Of a stretch of 64,000 nt of DNA, positions 18,535 through 27,426 are shown piece after piece. A program made the translations under genes and the position numbers. The notes beneath the pieces were generated by a model. That model ran no database searches. It was not told the DNA's origin and saw nothing but the letters and a program-made list of their open reading frames with translations. The first letter of the stretch is position 1; each line of letters starts with the position of its first letter. Origin of the DNA: Vibrio navarrensis (lineage in GTDB: Bacteria; Pseudomonadota; Gammaproteobacteria; Enterobacterales; Vibrionaceae); NCBI RefSeq assembly GCF_015767675.1, contig NZ_CP065217.1, positions 744,001 to 808,000 on the forward strand. The letters are read 5' to 3'.

Positions 18535-18564
18535 CCAACTGACGTTCGTGTGACCGATAAGAGA

Positions 18565-18592
18565 AACGCAGCCCCGCTTGGCTGCGTTTTTT
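18565..18592 (+). terminator. Terminator of the nrdR-rib operon
   Basis: AACGCAGCC (18565-18573), loop CCGCTT, GGCTGCGTT (18580-18588), then six T in all. Confidence 0.92.
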
Positions 18593-18695
18593 ATCTGAGT
18601 TTTTCCTCCTAACGGACTAAAACTGGCAGATAACGGCACCGCTGGCAGGATAATCGGCGGCGAAATACCATTAGATATTGCTCACAAATTTGTGC

Positions 18696-18701
18696 TAGAA
18701 T
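18696..18701 (+). promoter_or_regulatory. Extended -10 promoter of ribH-nusB
   Basis: TAGAAT preceded by TGC (TGCTAGAAT), an extended -10 form. It lies 42 nt before the ribH ATG. The -35 is poor. Confidence 0.5.
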
Positions 18702-18742
18702 CCGGCGATTCTCACTTGATGAACATAGTTAAAGGAAGGCTT

Positions 18743-19213
18743 ATGAAAGTGATCGAGGGTGGCTTCCCCGCGCCAAACGCAAAAATTGCTATCGTTATTT
18801 CTCGTTTCAACAGTTTTATTAACGAAAGTTTATTGTCTGGTGCCATCGATACTTTAAAGCGTCACGGACAAGTTAGCGATGACAACATCACTGTCGTACG
18901 TTGCCCTGGTGCAGTTGAACTTCCTCTGGTTGCTCAACGTGTTGCTAAAACTGGCAAGTATGATGCGATTGTTTCTCTGGGCACAGTTATCCGTGGTGGC
19001 ACGCCGCATTTTGACTATGTTTGTAGTGAAATGAATAAAGGTCTGGCACAAGTGTCGATGGAATTTAGCATTCCAGTCGCATTTGGTGTCTTGACTGTTG
19101 ATACGATCGATCAAGCTATTGAACGCGCAGGAACCAAGGCTGGTAACAAAGGTGCAGAGGCTGCACTGAGCGCGCTTGAGATGATCAACGTTCTTTCTGA
19201 AATCGATTCCTAA
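18743..19213 (+). CDS. ribH: 6,7-Dimethyl-8-ribityllumazine synthase
   Basis: 156 residues. It condenses the RibB product with the pyrimidine intermediate and usually forms a 60-mer shell. '[19 protein letters not shown]', '[14 protein letters not shown]' and '[14 protein letters not shown]' are the family active-site segments. The ATG at 18743 follows AAAGGAAGG. Seventeen in-frame codons upstream fall on the promoter and are rejected. It overlaps nusB by one base (TAATG). Confidence 0.96.
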   Translation: MKVIEGGFPAPNAKIAIVISRFNSFINESLLSGAIDTLKRHGQVSDDNITVVRCPGAVELPLVAQRVAKTGKYDAIVSLGTVIRGGTPHFDYVCSEMNKGLAQVSMEFSIPVAFGVLTVDTIDQAIERAGTKAGNKGAEAALSALEMINVLSEIDS

Positions 19214-19680
19214 TGGGGGCCAGTGTGAAACCAGCCGCACGTCGTAATGCACGTCAATTCGCTTTACAAGCAATTTACTCATGGCAAATTACTAAAGAAA
19301 ATGTTGCCACCATCGAAGAGCAATTTTTGTCAGGTGAAAAGTACGATGAAGAAGAACATCGCGCTGCTGAGCCTGCGTTGACTGCTCCTGAAACTGACGT
19401 TGCATACTTCCGTGACTTGTTGACCGGTGTTGTATTGAGTCACGCGGAACTGGATAGCAAGATTCGTCCTTACGTTTCACGCCCTATGCAGGATCTGGAT
19501 ATGATGGAGCTGGCATTGCTCCGTCTGGCAATGTACGAAATGACGCGTCGTGAAGATGTCCCTTACAAAGTGGTCATTAACGAAGCGATTGAGCTAGCGA
19601 AAGTGTTTGCGGCAGAAGATAGCCACAAATTCGTCAACGGTGTGTTGGATAAAGCCGCACCGCATGTTCGCAAAAAGTAA
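19213..19680 (+). CDS. nusB: Transcription antitermination factor NusB
   Basis: 155-residue all-helical protein that binds boxA RNA together with NusE (S10) and promotes antitermination in rRNA operons. The N-terminal arginine-rich region '[17 protein letters not shown]' and the later '[21 protein letters not shown]' are diagnostic. It is translationally coupled to ribH. A terminator follows, and thiL begins 60 nt later. Confidence 0.96.
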   Translation: MGASVKPAARRNARQFALQAIYSWQITKENVATIEEQFLSGEKYDEEEHRAAEPALTAPETDVAYFRDLLTGVVLSHAELDSKIRPYVSRPMQDLDMMELALLRLAMYEMTRREDVPYKVVINEAIELAKVFAAEDSHKFVNGVLDKAAPHVRKK

Positions 19681-19695
19681 CAAGCGTTCTACAAA

Positions 19696-19723
19696 AAAAG
19701 GTCAGCACTTGCTGACCTTTTTT
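19696..19723 (+). terminator. Terminator between nusB and thiL
   Basis: AAAGGTCAGC (19698-19707?, spacer ACTT) pairs with GCTGACCTTT (19711-19720), flanked by A and T runs. The thiL start is only about 20 nt away, so some readthrough may feed thiL. Confidence 0.85.
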
Positions 19724-19740
19724 ATACAAAGGAAAGGATT

Positions 19741-20721
19741 TTGATCTCAGGCGAATTTAATCTGATTGAAAAATACTTCGTTGGCCGTCAGGCACAACGT
19801 AAAGATGTTTACCTTGCCGCTGGAGACGACTGTGCTCTGGTAAAACCTCTCGCCAATGTGCAACTGGCTATCAGTACCGATACCTTAGTTTGTGGCACTC
19901 ATTTTTTGCCAGAAGCCGATCCGGCTTGGGTGGCGCACAAGGCGTTGGCTTCGAATATCAGTGATTTGGCGGCCATGGGCGCGACACCTGCGTGGGTCTC
20001 TTTGGCGTTAACCATGCCAGAACCAGACGAAACTTGGCTTGCGCCTTTTTGTGATGCGTTCTTCAAGCTAGCCGACTATTTTGGCATCCAGTTGATTGGC
20101 GGTGATACCACCAAAGGGCCACTGAGTTTAACGCTGACGGTGCAAGGTTACGTTCCCGAAGGAAAAGCGCTCAAACGCAGTGGCGCGAAACCGGGAGACT
20201 ACGTGTTTGTGACGGGCACCTTGGGTGATGCCAAAGCGGGCCTTGATGTGATCCTTAATGGCGCGCAGCGCAGCCGCCCAGCCGCTTTGGCGCTGGAGAA
20301 GGCACACTACCTGAGTATGCCGCGCATTTTGGCCGGACAAGCCTTGGTGGGGCTGGCATCGGCGGCGATTGATATTTCCGATGGTCTGGTTGCGGATCTG
20401 GGCCATATTCTGCAGCGCTCAGGCGTCGGTGTGAGCATTGACGTCTCGAAACTGCCTATCTCATCAGAGCTGCTTTCATTTCTCGATGATCGAGAGACGG
20501 CGCAGCAATATGCGCTTACCAGCGGCGAAGAGTACGAGCTCTGTTTCACCGTCCCAGAAGAGAGCCGCGGCTCGTTAGAAAGTTCCCTGGCGCATGTTGG
20601 TTGCAAAGTCACCTGCATCGGGCAAATTCGTCCACAAGGCTTTTTTGAACTGCATGACAACGGCACTAAGTTGGATTGGCAACTTTGCGGTTTTGATCAC
20701 TTTAAGGGGCAAAACAAATGA
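19741..20721 (+). CDS. thiL: Thiamine-monophosphate kinase
   Basis: 326 residues. It phosphorylates thiamine monophosphate to the active cofactor thiamine diphosphate. It has the AIR-synthase-like fold with 'AAGDDCALV', 'ISTDTLVCGTHF', 'SNISDLAAMGATP', 'LIGGDTTKGPLSLT' and 'AIDISDGLVADLGHI'. The start is a TTG preceded by AAAGGA. No ATG nearby would keep the family N-terminus. It overlaps pgpA by four bases (ATGA), so the two are coupled. Confidence 0.95.
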   Translation: MISGEFNLIEKYFVGRQAQRKDVYLAAGDDCALVKPLANVQLAISTDTLVCGTHFLPEADPAWVAHKALASNISDLAAMGATPAWVSLALTMPEPDETWLAPFCDAFFKLADYFGIQLIGGDTTKGPLSLTLTVQGYVPEGKALKRSGAKPGDYVFVTGTLGDAKAGLDVILNGAQRSRPAALALEKAHYLSMPRILAGQALVGLASAAIDISDGLVADLGHILQRSGVGVSIDVSKLPISSELLSFLDDRETAQQYALTSGEEYELCFTVPEESRGSLESSLAHVGCKVTCIGQIRPQGFFELHDNGTKLDWQLCGFDHFKGQNK

Positions 20722-21224
20722 GTAACCCGTTGGCGAAGCTCTCATTGAGTAATCCTTGGCATTTACTGGCCACCGGTTTTGGCAGCGGTTTGTCGCCAGT
20801 GGTGCCCGGTACCATGGGGACGCTGGCTTCTGTGCCTTTTTTCCTTCTGCTGGCTTACCTGCCATTACCCATCTATTTATTGGTTGTACTGCTTGCGTGT
20901 GTGCTGGGGATAAAAATCTGCCAAGTTACCTCGGCGGATATGGGCGTTCACGACCACGGTTCGATAGTGTGGGATGAATTTGCCGGGTTTTGGATCACTA
21001 TGTTGATTGTGCCAGCGCTCAATATTCCGTTGAGTGAATGGCAATGGCTGGTGACTGGTTTTGTGCTGTTTCGCTTTTTCGACATGGTTAAGCCGTGGCC
21101 CATTGGCTGGTTGGATAAACGAGTGCATGGCGGCTTGGGGATTATGCTTGATGACATTGTGGCGGGCGTGATGTCAGCGCTCGCTCTCTACTTGGTAGGC
21201 TACTACGCAGGCTGGCTAAGTTAA
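20718..21224 (+). CDS. pgpA: Phosphatidylglycerophosphatase A
   Basis: 168-residue inner-membrane lipid phosphatase that turns phosphatidylglycerophosphate into phosphatidylglycerol. 'GTMGTLASVP', 'WDEFAGFWITM', 'RFFDMVKPWPIGWLD' and 'LDDIVAGVMSAL' are the conserved segments, the acidic ones probably holding Mg2+. About four membrane spans are apparent. It is coupled to thiL through the overlapping ATGA and convergent with dxs across a shared terminator. Confidence 0.94.
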   Translation: MSNPLAKLSLSNPWHLLATGFGSGLSPVVPGTMGTLASVPFFLLLAYLPLPIYLLVVLLACVLGIKICQVTSADMGVHDHGSIVWDEFAGFWITMLIVPALNIPLSEWQWLVTGFVLFRFFDMVKPWPIGWLDKRVHGGLGIMLDDIVAGVMSALALYLVGYYAGWLS

Positions 21225-21260
21225 GCGGCGTTATGTATGGCAATGTGAGTGTTGGAGAAC

Positions 21261-21292
21261 AAAAGGGTTGGCAAATTGAGCCAACCCTTTTT
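21261..21292. terminator. Bidirectional terminator between pgpA and dxs
   Basis: AAAAGGGTTGG pairs with CCAACCCTTTT around GCAAATTGAG. It has an A-run on one side and a T-run on the other, so it can serve both converging operons. Confidence 0.88.
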
Positions 21293-21308
21293 CATTGCTA
21301 GAAGCGAA

Positions 21309-23174
21309 CTATTTGGCTAGGTAAGCCAAAATTGCCTGCTCAATGCCATTGGCATCTAGCCCAAGCTCTTGATGCAGCTCTTCTTGGGTACCTTGAGGAA
21401 TAAACTTATCCGGCAGACCAAGATTGAGAACGGGTTTGATGAGTTTTTCCTGCATCAAAAATTCCACAACACCGGCACCAGCGCCGCCAGCGATGGCGTT
21501 TTCTTCCACGGTGACAATCACATCGTGTGTGGCAACCAGTTGGCGGATCAGCGCTTCATCAAGCGGTTTAACAAAACGCATGTCGGCGACGGTCGCGTTA
21601 AGGTTGTCGGCCGCTTTGAGGGCATTTGCCAAGAAGGTACCGAAGCTGAGAATCGCCACTTTCTCACCCGTTCGAATGAGGCGGCCTTTGCCAATTTCGA
21701 GGGCGGTAAACGCCTCTTCAATCGGTGTGCCCATACCACTGCCGCGAGGATAACGTACCGCGCTCGGACCGTTATGCTGGTGGCCAGTGTAAAGCATTTG
21801 TCGGCATTCGTTCTCATCACTTGGCGCCATGATCAGCATGTTGGGAATGCAGCGCAGGTAACTTAAGTCAAATGCACCTTGGTGAGTTTGGCCATCCGCA
21901 CCGACCAATCCCGCGCGATCGATAGCAAACATCACTGGCAGATTCATAATAGCCACATCGTGAATCAACTGATCATAACCGCGTTGCAAGAAGGTCGAAT
22001 AGATGGCGACGACAGGCTTGTAACCGCCAATCGCCATGCCGGTTGCCAGTGTCACGGCGTGCTGTTCGGCAATCGCCACATCGAAATATTGCTCTGGATA
22101 CTCTTTGGAAAAACGCACCATGCCAGAGCCTTCACGCATGGCCGGAGTGATCGCCATTAACTTGGGATCTTGCGCCGCCATATCACAAAGGAAATCACCG
22201 AAGATATTCGAAAAGCTCGGTTTACCGCCGCTGCTTTTGGGCAAACTAGTGCGTGCGGGATCAAACTTAGGCACGCCGTGATAGCCGATCGGATCTTTCT
22301 CAGCTGGCTCGTAGCCTTTGCCCTTTTTGGTCATCACATGCAAAAACTGTGGGCCTTTCAGCTCACGCATGTTTTTAAGTGTTTTCACCAGTTCCGTGAC
22401 GTCATGGCCGTCAATCGGGCCGATGTAGTTAAAGCCCAGCTCTTCAAACAACGTACCCGGCACAACCATGCCCTTAAGATGCTCTTCGGTGCGACGCACC
22501 AGCTCTTTAATTGGTGGCATACCTGAGAGGACTTTCTTACCGCCTTCACGCATAGAGGTGTAAAAGTTGCCAGACAAGAGACGCGCTAGATGGTTATTCA
22601 GCGCCCCAACATTTTCTGAAATCGACATCTCATTGTCATTGAGGATCACTAGCATATCCGCGTGTACGTCACCTGCGTGGTTCATCGCTTCAAAAGCCAT
22701 GCCCGCGGTAATTGCGCCATCACCAATCACGCTCACTACTTTGCGATTCTTCCCCTCTTTTTCCGCGCAGATTGCCATCCCCAAAGCGGCGCTGATGGAG
22801 GTGGAAGAGTGCCCGACAGACAGAGTGTCGTATTCACTCTCTTCACGCCAAGGAAACGGATGCAAACCGCCTTTTTGCCGAATAGTGGACATTTGCTCAC
22901 GGCGGCCGGTAAGAATTTTGTGCGGATAGGCTTGGTGGCCCACATCCCAGATCAACTGATCAAAGGGGGTGTTGTAGACGTAATGTAGAGCGACTGTGAG
23001 TTCGACTGTGCCAAGGCCGGATGCTAAGTGACCGCTTGACTGACTGACGGAGTTAAGCAGATAGGTACGCAGCTCATCGCACAGCGTTGGCAGCGTCTCT
23101 TTTGGGAGCAGACGCAGCTCCTGCGGATCTTCTGCCAGTGCCAGTGTTGGGTACTTTGAAATATCAAGAGTCAT
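21309..23174 (-). CDS. dxs: 1-Deoxy-D-xylulose-5-phosphate synthase
   Basis: 621-residue thiamine-diphosphate enzyme and the first step of the MEP isoprenoid route: pyruvate plus glyceraldehyde 3-phosphate gives DXP. The ThDP-binding motif runs from '[17 protein letters not shown]' to '[10 protein letters not shown]'. The transketolase-like central domain has '[15 protein letters not shown]' and '[15 protein letters not shown]'. It is the third gene of xseB-ispA-dxs, 19 nt after ispA. ThiL, which supplies its cofactor, is encoded just across the terminator. Confidence 0.97.
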   Translation of the reverse strand: MTLDISKYPTLALAEDPQELRLLPKETLPTLCDELRTYLLNSVSQSSGHLASGLGTVELTVALHYVYNTPFDQLIWDVGHQAYPHKILTGRREQMSTIRQKGGLHPFPWREESEYDTLSVGHSSTSISAALGMAICAEKEGKNRKVVSVIGDGAITAGMAFEAMNHAGDVHADMLVILNDNEMSISENVGALNNHLARLLSGNFYTSMREGGKKVLSGMPPIKELVRRTEEHLKGMVVPGTLFEELGFNYIGPIDGHDVTELVKTLKNMRELKGPQFLHVMTKKGKGYEPAEKDPIGYHGVPKFDPARTSLPKSSGGKPSFSNIFGDFLCDMAAQDPKLMAITPAMREGSGMVRFSKEYPEQYFDVAIAEQHAVTLATGMAIGGYKPVVAIYSTFLQRGYDQLIHDVAIMNLPVMFAIDRAGLVGADGQTHQGAFDLSYLRCIPNMLIMAPSDENECRQMLYTGHQHNGPSAVRYPRGSGMGTPIEEAFTALEIGKGRLIRTGEKVAILSFGTFLANALKAADNLNATVADMRFVKPLDEALIRQLVATHDVIVTVEENAIAGGAGAGVVEFLMQEKLIKPVLNLGLPDKFIPQGTQEELHQELGLDANGIEQAILAYLAK

Positions 23175-23193
23175 AAATATGCGCGCTTATAGT

Positions 23194-24090
23194 TTAGTTC
23201 TTGCGCTCGACGACGTATCGGGCGAACTCTTCGAGTAATTGGGTATTGTATGGGATTGCATCCAAAGCTTGAAGTGCTTCCTGTAACAGAGTGTGAGCTT
23301 TCTCAATAGCGCCGTCTAAACCAAGCAACGCAGGATAGGTACTTTTGTTGAGCTCTTGATCAGAACCTTGCGGTTTTCCGAGCGTTTCGGTGTCACTGAT
23401 GATGTCCAAAATATCATCTTGTACTTGAAACGCGAGGCCAACGGCGGCGGCGTATTGGTCTAGTTGCGGCAGAATTTCACGCCCTTTTTCTCCCGCTGCG
23501 AGCGCGCCAAGTCGAACTGCGCAGCGCATCAGAGCGCCAGTTTTATTGCGATGGATCTCTTCTAGCTCTTCTAGGCTAACCAAGCGGTTTTCCGCAGCCA
23601 GATCGAGCGCTTGGCCGATACACATGCCTTGAGCGCCTGAGGCTTCTGCGAGTGCTTGAACCATACGTACGCGCTGCGACTCGCCTTGTGCAGACAAGGT
23701 CCCTTCAGCAAGAATGGAGAAGGCCAGAGTTTGCAGCGCATCGCCGGTGAGAATGGCGGTCGCTTCGTCAAACTTAATATGGCAGGTTGGTTGGCCGCGG
23801 CGCAGCTCATCGTCGTCCATGGCCGGGAGATCATCATGGATCAGAGAATAGGCATGAATACACTCAATGGCGCAAGCGGGCGTATCAAGCTCTTCTGGCG
23901 CGCAGCCGAGCATCTCGCCGGTAATGTAAACCAGAAAGGGGCGAGCGCGTTTGCCACCCAGAACGAGACCGTACCGCATCGCCTGGATCAGCGCCTGATT
24001 TTGGTGCGGCAAACCGTCCAACCAACGATGGAGTTGCTCATTATTGCGCTTTTGATACGACGTCAATACGTCAATCATAGAATTATTCAT
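23194..24090 (-). CDS. ispA: (2E,6E)-Farnesyl diphosphate synthase
   Basis: 298-residue prenyl transferase that makes C15-PP from IPP and DMAPP/GPP. The two Asp-rich motifs are 'SLIHDDLPAMDDDELRRG' and 'FQVQDDILDIISD', with 'LGGKRARPFL' upstream. The start used is the ATG 8 nt after xseB; an ATG four codons later is possible. It forms an operon with xseB and dxs, a classical gammaproteobacterial arrangement. Confidence 0.96.
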   Translation of the reverse strand: MNNSMIDVLTSYQKRNNEQLHRWLDGLPHQNQALIQAMRYGLVLGGKRARPFLVYITGEMLGCAPEELDTPACAIECIHAYSLIHDDLPAMDDDELRRGQPTCHIKFDEATAILTGDALQTLAFSILAEGTLSAQGESQRVRMVQALAEASGAQGMCIGQALDLAAENRLVSLEELEEIHRNKTGALMRCAVRLGALAAGEKGREILPQLDQYAAAVGLAFQVQDDILDIISDTETLGKPQGSDQELNKSTYPALLGLDGAIEKAHTLLQEALQALDAIPYNTQLLEEFARYVVERKN

Positions 24091-24098
24091 GCAAAAAA

Positions 24099-24341
24099 TT
24101 ACTCTGACGGAATAGTGAAATCGCTCAGCGGCGCTTGATCGTCTTCGCTAAGAAGAATGCTGACACGTTGTTCTGCTTCGCTAAGTTTCGCTTGGCTGGC
24201 TCTGGCTAGCGCGATCCCACGCTCAAATTTTTTCAGCGCATCGTCTAAGGTCAAATCACCGTTTTCCAGTTGATCTACCAAACCGTCCAGCTCTTCGATG
24301 GTTGCCTCGAAGGACATGTTTTCTGGTTTCTTCGTCGCCAT
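24099..24341 (-). CDS. xseB: Exodeoxyribonuclease VII small subunit
   Basis: 80-residue helical subunit of ExoVII, which degrades single-stranded DNA. 'MSFEATIEELDGLVDQLENGDLTLDDALKKFERGI' spans the conserved core (two helices around 'ENGDLTLDDALKKFERG'). First gene of the operon. On the minus strand the -10 is TATAAT (24443-24438), with a weak -35 TTTTTG at 24466-24461. The left end of the IS remnant begins only about 15 bp upstream of that -35. Confidence 0.93.
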   Translation of the reverse strand: MATKKPENMSFEATIEELDGLVDQLENGDLTLDDALKKFERGIALARASQAKLSEAEQRVSILLSEDDQAPLSDFTIPSE

Positions 24342-24437
24342 ACTGTTTCTACCTTGTAAAGAATGCCCGAAAGTTACCTTAGCGTGCTTGCTTGGTCAAA
24401 TTTAAGCAGGGAAATTTATCTGAAATTGAGGGCAACT

Positions 24438-24466
24438 ATTATAGAGGAAGCGAGCGAGAACAAAAA
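24438..24466 (-). promoter_or_regulatory. Promoter of xseB-ispA-dxs
   Basis: -10 TATAAT (minus strand 24443-24438), 17-bp spacer, -35 TTTTTG (24466-24461). The native upstream region is cut off by the IS end at about 24480. Confidence 0.45.
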
Positions 24467-24478
24467 CAAGCTTCCACT

Positions 24479-26160
24479 CCTAGAGCACCGATCAGTTTAA
24501 AAAACATACAGTGACTTTAGCCCCAAAACATGATCAAATACACAGTATTGTTAACTCATGAACTGATTGATTATGTCTAATTCTAGAAACTGGGCACCAC
24601 CTACTGCTCTTTCAAAAAAAGAGCAGTTTATTTGCCAAAAGTTAAAGCAGACTGGCAAGCTATTTGTGTTCTTGCGAACCAATCGTCATCTCATTATTAA
24701 TGATGAGATTAATCAGAAGCTTATGTCAATGTATGCTGACCACCCAAGAGGAAAGCCTGCTGTTCCGGCCGCTCTTTTAGCTATGGCAACGATTCTCCAA
24801 GCATACGAGCAAAAGTCGGATGCCGGAGCGACGTTAGAAGCCATGTTTGACCAACGTTGGCAAATGGTACTGGACTGTCTAGGTAGCGAGGAATCGCCAT
24901 TTTCACAAGGAACCTTATGTGATTTTCGTCATCGTTTAATTGCGAACGATATGGACGTGGTTTTACTTGAACATACCGTAAATGTCGCTCGTGAAGTGGG
25001 AGGCTTCAGCCATGTTCAGCTTAGAGTGGCTCTAGACTCAGCGCCATTACAGGGCGCAGGTCGAGTTGAAGATACATTCAACTTAGTCGGTCATGCTCTT
25101 GAATTAGTCGTCAATTGTGCTGCACAAATCAAGATGATCTCAGAAGAAGAACTTATCGAAGAATGTGGTCTACAACTGGTAGGAAAAAGCAGTGTCAAAG
25201 CGGCGTTAGACATTGATTGGTCAGATAAAAACGAGAAGCATCAAGCCGTTGAAACCTTGCAAAATGATGTTGACGCTCTGAAGCATTGGTTAGAAAAACA
25301 ACCCTCCGCCTTTATTAAACATAAAGGGCTGGAAGAGAGCCTCACTTTACTTGAAAAGGTTTTGGAGCAGAATATTGACCCCGACCGGACGGAAATGGAC
25401 CTAAAGTAAAAGAGGGTTCGGTGCCGGATAGGCAAATCTCTATCTCAGACTCAACAATGCGCCATGGGCGAAAATCAAGCTCAAGGACGATTAGCGGGTT
25501 TAAGCAACATATTGCTGTCGACTTAGACAACAAGCTAATATTAGCGACCTGTGTCCGTCCTGCCAACGAACCGAGCACAAGGCGTCGGAGTACTTAAAAC
25601 CCAAAGTCAATGTTTACGGTGAAGTTAAACAAATTCAAATAGATAGGGTTATTTAGCTGCTCACTGGACAACGGAGCTGTACGAAGCTGGGAAAGAGGTC
25701 GTTGCAAAACCATGGACACCGCCGTCCAAAAAGTACTGACTAAAAACGCCTTCCAAATAGACTTGGTTGAAGGTTGTGTCACATGTCCTGCAGGGAAAGT
25801 GGCCATGATAAAGTCTGAAAAGTAACGCAAGCCCGTTTTAAATCAACGGAATGCAAAGCTTGTCCGAAGAAATCAGATTGTACGACATCAGAGAAAGGTC
25901 GAAAAATTAAAATACACGAGCAGGAAGTGATGCTGCAAAACTTCAGAAGTACGTAAGTACTTCTCAAGGTCGGGCTGATGCTAGAGAGCGGGTCAAAGTA
26001 GAGCACTCTCTAGCATCAATCTGCAACCGCAAAGGTCCTAGAGCAAGGTACCGAGGCTTGCGGCTAAATGAATATGATTTAAACAGAACGGCAGTCATTA
26101 CCAACTTGCATATAGCGATGGGTTTAGCTGCTTAAAATTTAAACTATATGGTGCTCTAGG
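24479..26160 (+). mobile_element. Decayed IS1182-family insertion sequence
   Basis: About 1.68 kb, bounded by inverted ends: CCTAGAGCACC at 24479-24489 and GGTGCTCTAGG at 26150-26160. The match extends inward with a few mismatches to AGTTTAAA. The interior holds a broken transposase. The size and DDE-transposase remnants fit the IS1182 family. No clear target duplication is visible, since the right end is directly abutted by a second element. Confidence 0.8.
24573..26135 (+). pseudogene. IS1182-family transposase, multiply frameshifted
   Basis: The N-terminal ~278 codons are intact from ATG 24573 to a stop at 25407-25409 and contain 'SMYADHPRGKPAVPAALLAMATILQ' type sequence (positions ~50-75) and 'FSQGTLCDFRHRLI'. 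Similarity then continues in another frame from 25406 ('VKEGSVPDRQIS', 'MRHGRKSSSRTISGFKQHIA') to a stop near 25597. Further pieces follow in shifting frames: a four-cysteine stretch around 25780-25890 ('GCVTCPAGK', 'CKACPKKSDC') and the family C-terminus 'HIAMGLAA' ending at 26135. At least three frameshifts or stops interrupt it, so no active enzyme is made. The first fragment could still be translated. Confidence 0.88.
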
Positions 26161-26424
26161 GTCTGTTGACCTTTTGAGATGATTTTTGCAGCAGTTTGTG
26201 GGTTCTTTGTGCAAGGCAGAGGCTTTGAATTGTAGGGGCCTACATGATAAGCCGATAACGCAGCAAAAAGGAGCAACAAACGCTGCCCGAAGGGTTCAGC
26301 TAAAAGCGTTTTACTCTTTGTTGAGAGGTGTTTTGCTTAGAATGACTAGGCTACAAACCTCTCGCCGCGATTAAAACGCTTTTATCTCGAACGAAATTTA
26401 ACCGCAAAAGGTCAACAGACCCTA
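26157..26424. mobile_element. MITE-like element with 20-bp perfect terminal inverted repeats
   Basis: TAGGGTCTGTTGACCTTTTG at 26157-26176 is matched exactly by its reverse complement at 26405-26424. Total length is 268 bp, or 264 bp plus a TA duplication if TA is the target. It has no coding capacity. Internal inverted segments (TAAAAGCGTTTTA and TTAAAACGCTTTTA near 26301 and 26375) suggest secondary structure. The TA flanks would suit mobilisation by an IS630- or IS5-type transposase (inference). It sits directly against the right end of the IS remnant. Confidence 0.8.
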
Positions 26425-26427
26425 ACA

Positions 26428-26463
26428 AATGGCAGTAAACTTGCCCAAGCCAATGGCAGTAAA
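26428..26463 (+). repeat. 12-bp direct repeat, two copies
   Basis: AATGGCAGTAAA occurs at 26428-26439 and again at 26452-26463, just outside the MITE. Origin unknown. Confidence 0.6.
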
Positions 26464-26501
26464 TGGGCTATCGTCGTACACTTGCTTTAGTCGTAAAGCG
26501 T

Positions 26502-26539
26502 GGTGGTCGACGGAGATTTTGCCGCTGACCGCCTTTTTT
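26502..26539 (+). terminator. Orphan terminator upstream of pomA
   Basis: GGTGGTC (26502-26508) pairs with GACCGCC (26527-26533) with extra CGG/CCG pairing inside, followed by six T. No intact plus-strand gene precedes it. Confidence 0.6.
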
Positions 26540-26649
26540 GTGATTCAATAGCCAAGTTTTTACTAAAAGAAGCTTAATCGTTGTCGATAAAAGAAATAAT
26601 CTGTTTTTTCCCGCAGCAGTAAAAACATAAATAGCATGAGGAGTGCTTT

Positions 26650-27411
26650 GTGGATTTAGCAACCCTTTTAGGTTTGATTGGTGGCCTTGCCTTCGTTGTC
26701 ATGGCGATGGTTCTTGGCGGCAGCATCATGATGTTCGTCGATGTGACCTCCATCCTGATTGTTGTCGGTGGATCGGTCTTTGTTGTGTTGATGAAGTTCA
26801 CAATGGGGCAGTTTTTCGGCGCGGCTAAAGTCGCTGGCAAAGCATTTATGTTTAAGGCAGATGAGCCAGAGGATTTGATCGCCAAAATTGTTGAAATGGC
26901 AGACGCGGCGCGTAAAGGTGGCTTTCTCGCTCTGGAAGAGATGGAAATCTCCAACAGTTTTATGCAAAAAGGAATCGATTTGCTCGTGGATGGCCACGAT
27001 GCTGATGTAGTCCGAGCTGCATTACAAAAAGACATTGCGCTGACCGATGAGCGTCACACGCAAGGAACAGGGGTATTTCGCGCCTTTGGTGACGTTGCCC
27101 CGGCAATGGGCATGATAGGTACACTGGTTGGCCTGGTGGCGATGCTATCTAACATGGATGACCCGAAGTCCATCGGCCCTGCGATGGCGGTTGCTCTTTT
27201 GACGACTCTTTACGGCGCGGTATTATCGAACATGATTTTTTTTCCTATCGCTGACAAATTGGCACTGCGCCGTGACCAAGAGACGCTCAATCGCCGCCTG
27301 ATTATGGACGGCGTGCTCGCGATTCAAGATGGGCAAAACCCACGAGTGATTGACGGCTATTTGAAAAACTATCTCAATGAGAGTAAACGTGCTCTCGACG
27401 TTAACGAGTAA
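26650..27411 (+). CDS. pomA: Flagellar stator protein PomA (Na+-driven)
   Basis: 253-residue inner-membrane protein with four membrane segments: residues ~1-25, 28-50, ~150-175 and ~180-200. The cytoplasmic loop between spans 2 and 3 contacts the rotor protein FliG. 'FGDVAPAMGMIGTLVGLVAML' is the conserved span-3 region. The start is a GTG 5-8 nt after GAGGAGTG. With PomB it forms the sodium channel that powers the polar flagellum, a marker of vibrios. pomB follows within 15 nt. Confidence 0.97.
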   Translation: MDLATLLGLIGGLAFVVMAMVLGGSIMMFVDVTSILIVVGGSVFVVLMKFTMGQFFGAAKVAGKAFMFKADEPEDLIAKIVEMADAARKGGFLALEEMEISNSFMQKGIDLLVDGHDADVVRAALQKDIALTDERHTQGTGVFRAFGDVAPAMGMIGTLVGLVAMLSNMDDPKSIGPAMAVALLTTLYGAVLSNMIFFPIADKLALRRDQETLNRRLIMDGVLAIQDGQNPRVIDGYLKNYLNESKRALDVNE

Positions 27412-27426
27412 TCACGGGAGTGAGTG

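Noticed and set aside
25400..25412. Programmed -1 frameshift as an explanation for the split IS transposase.
   Set aside because: There is no slippery heptamer at the junction, and further stops and shifts follow downstream, so decay is the simpler reading.
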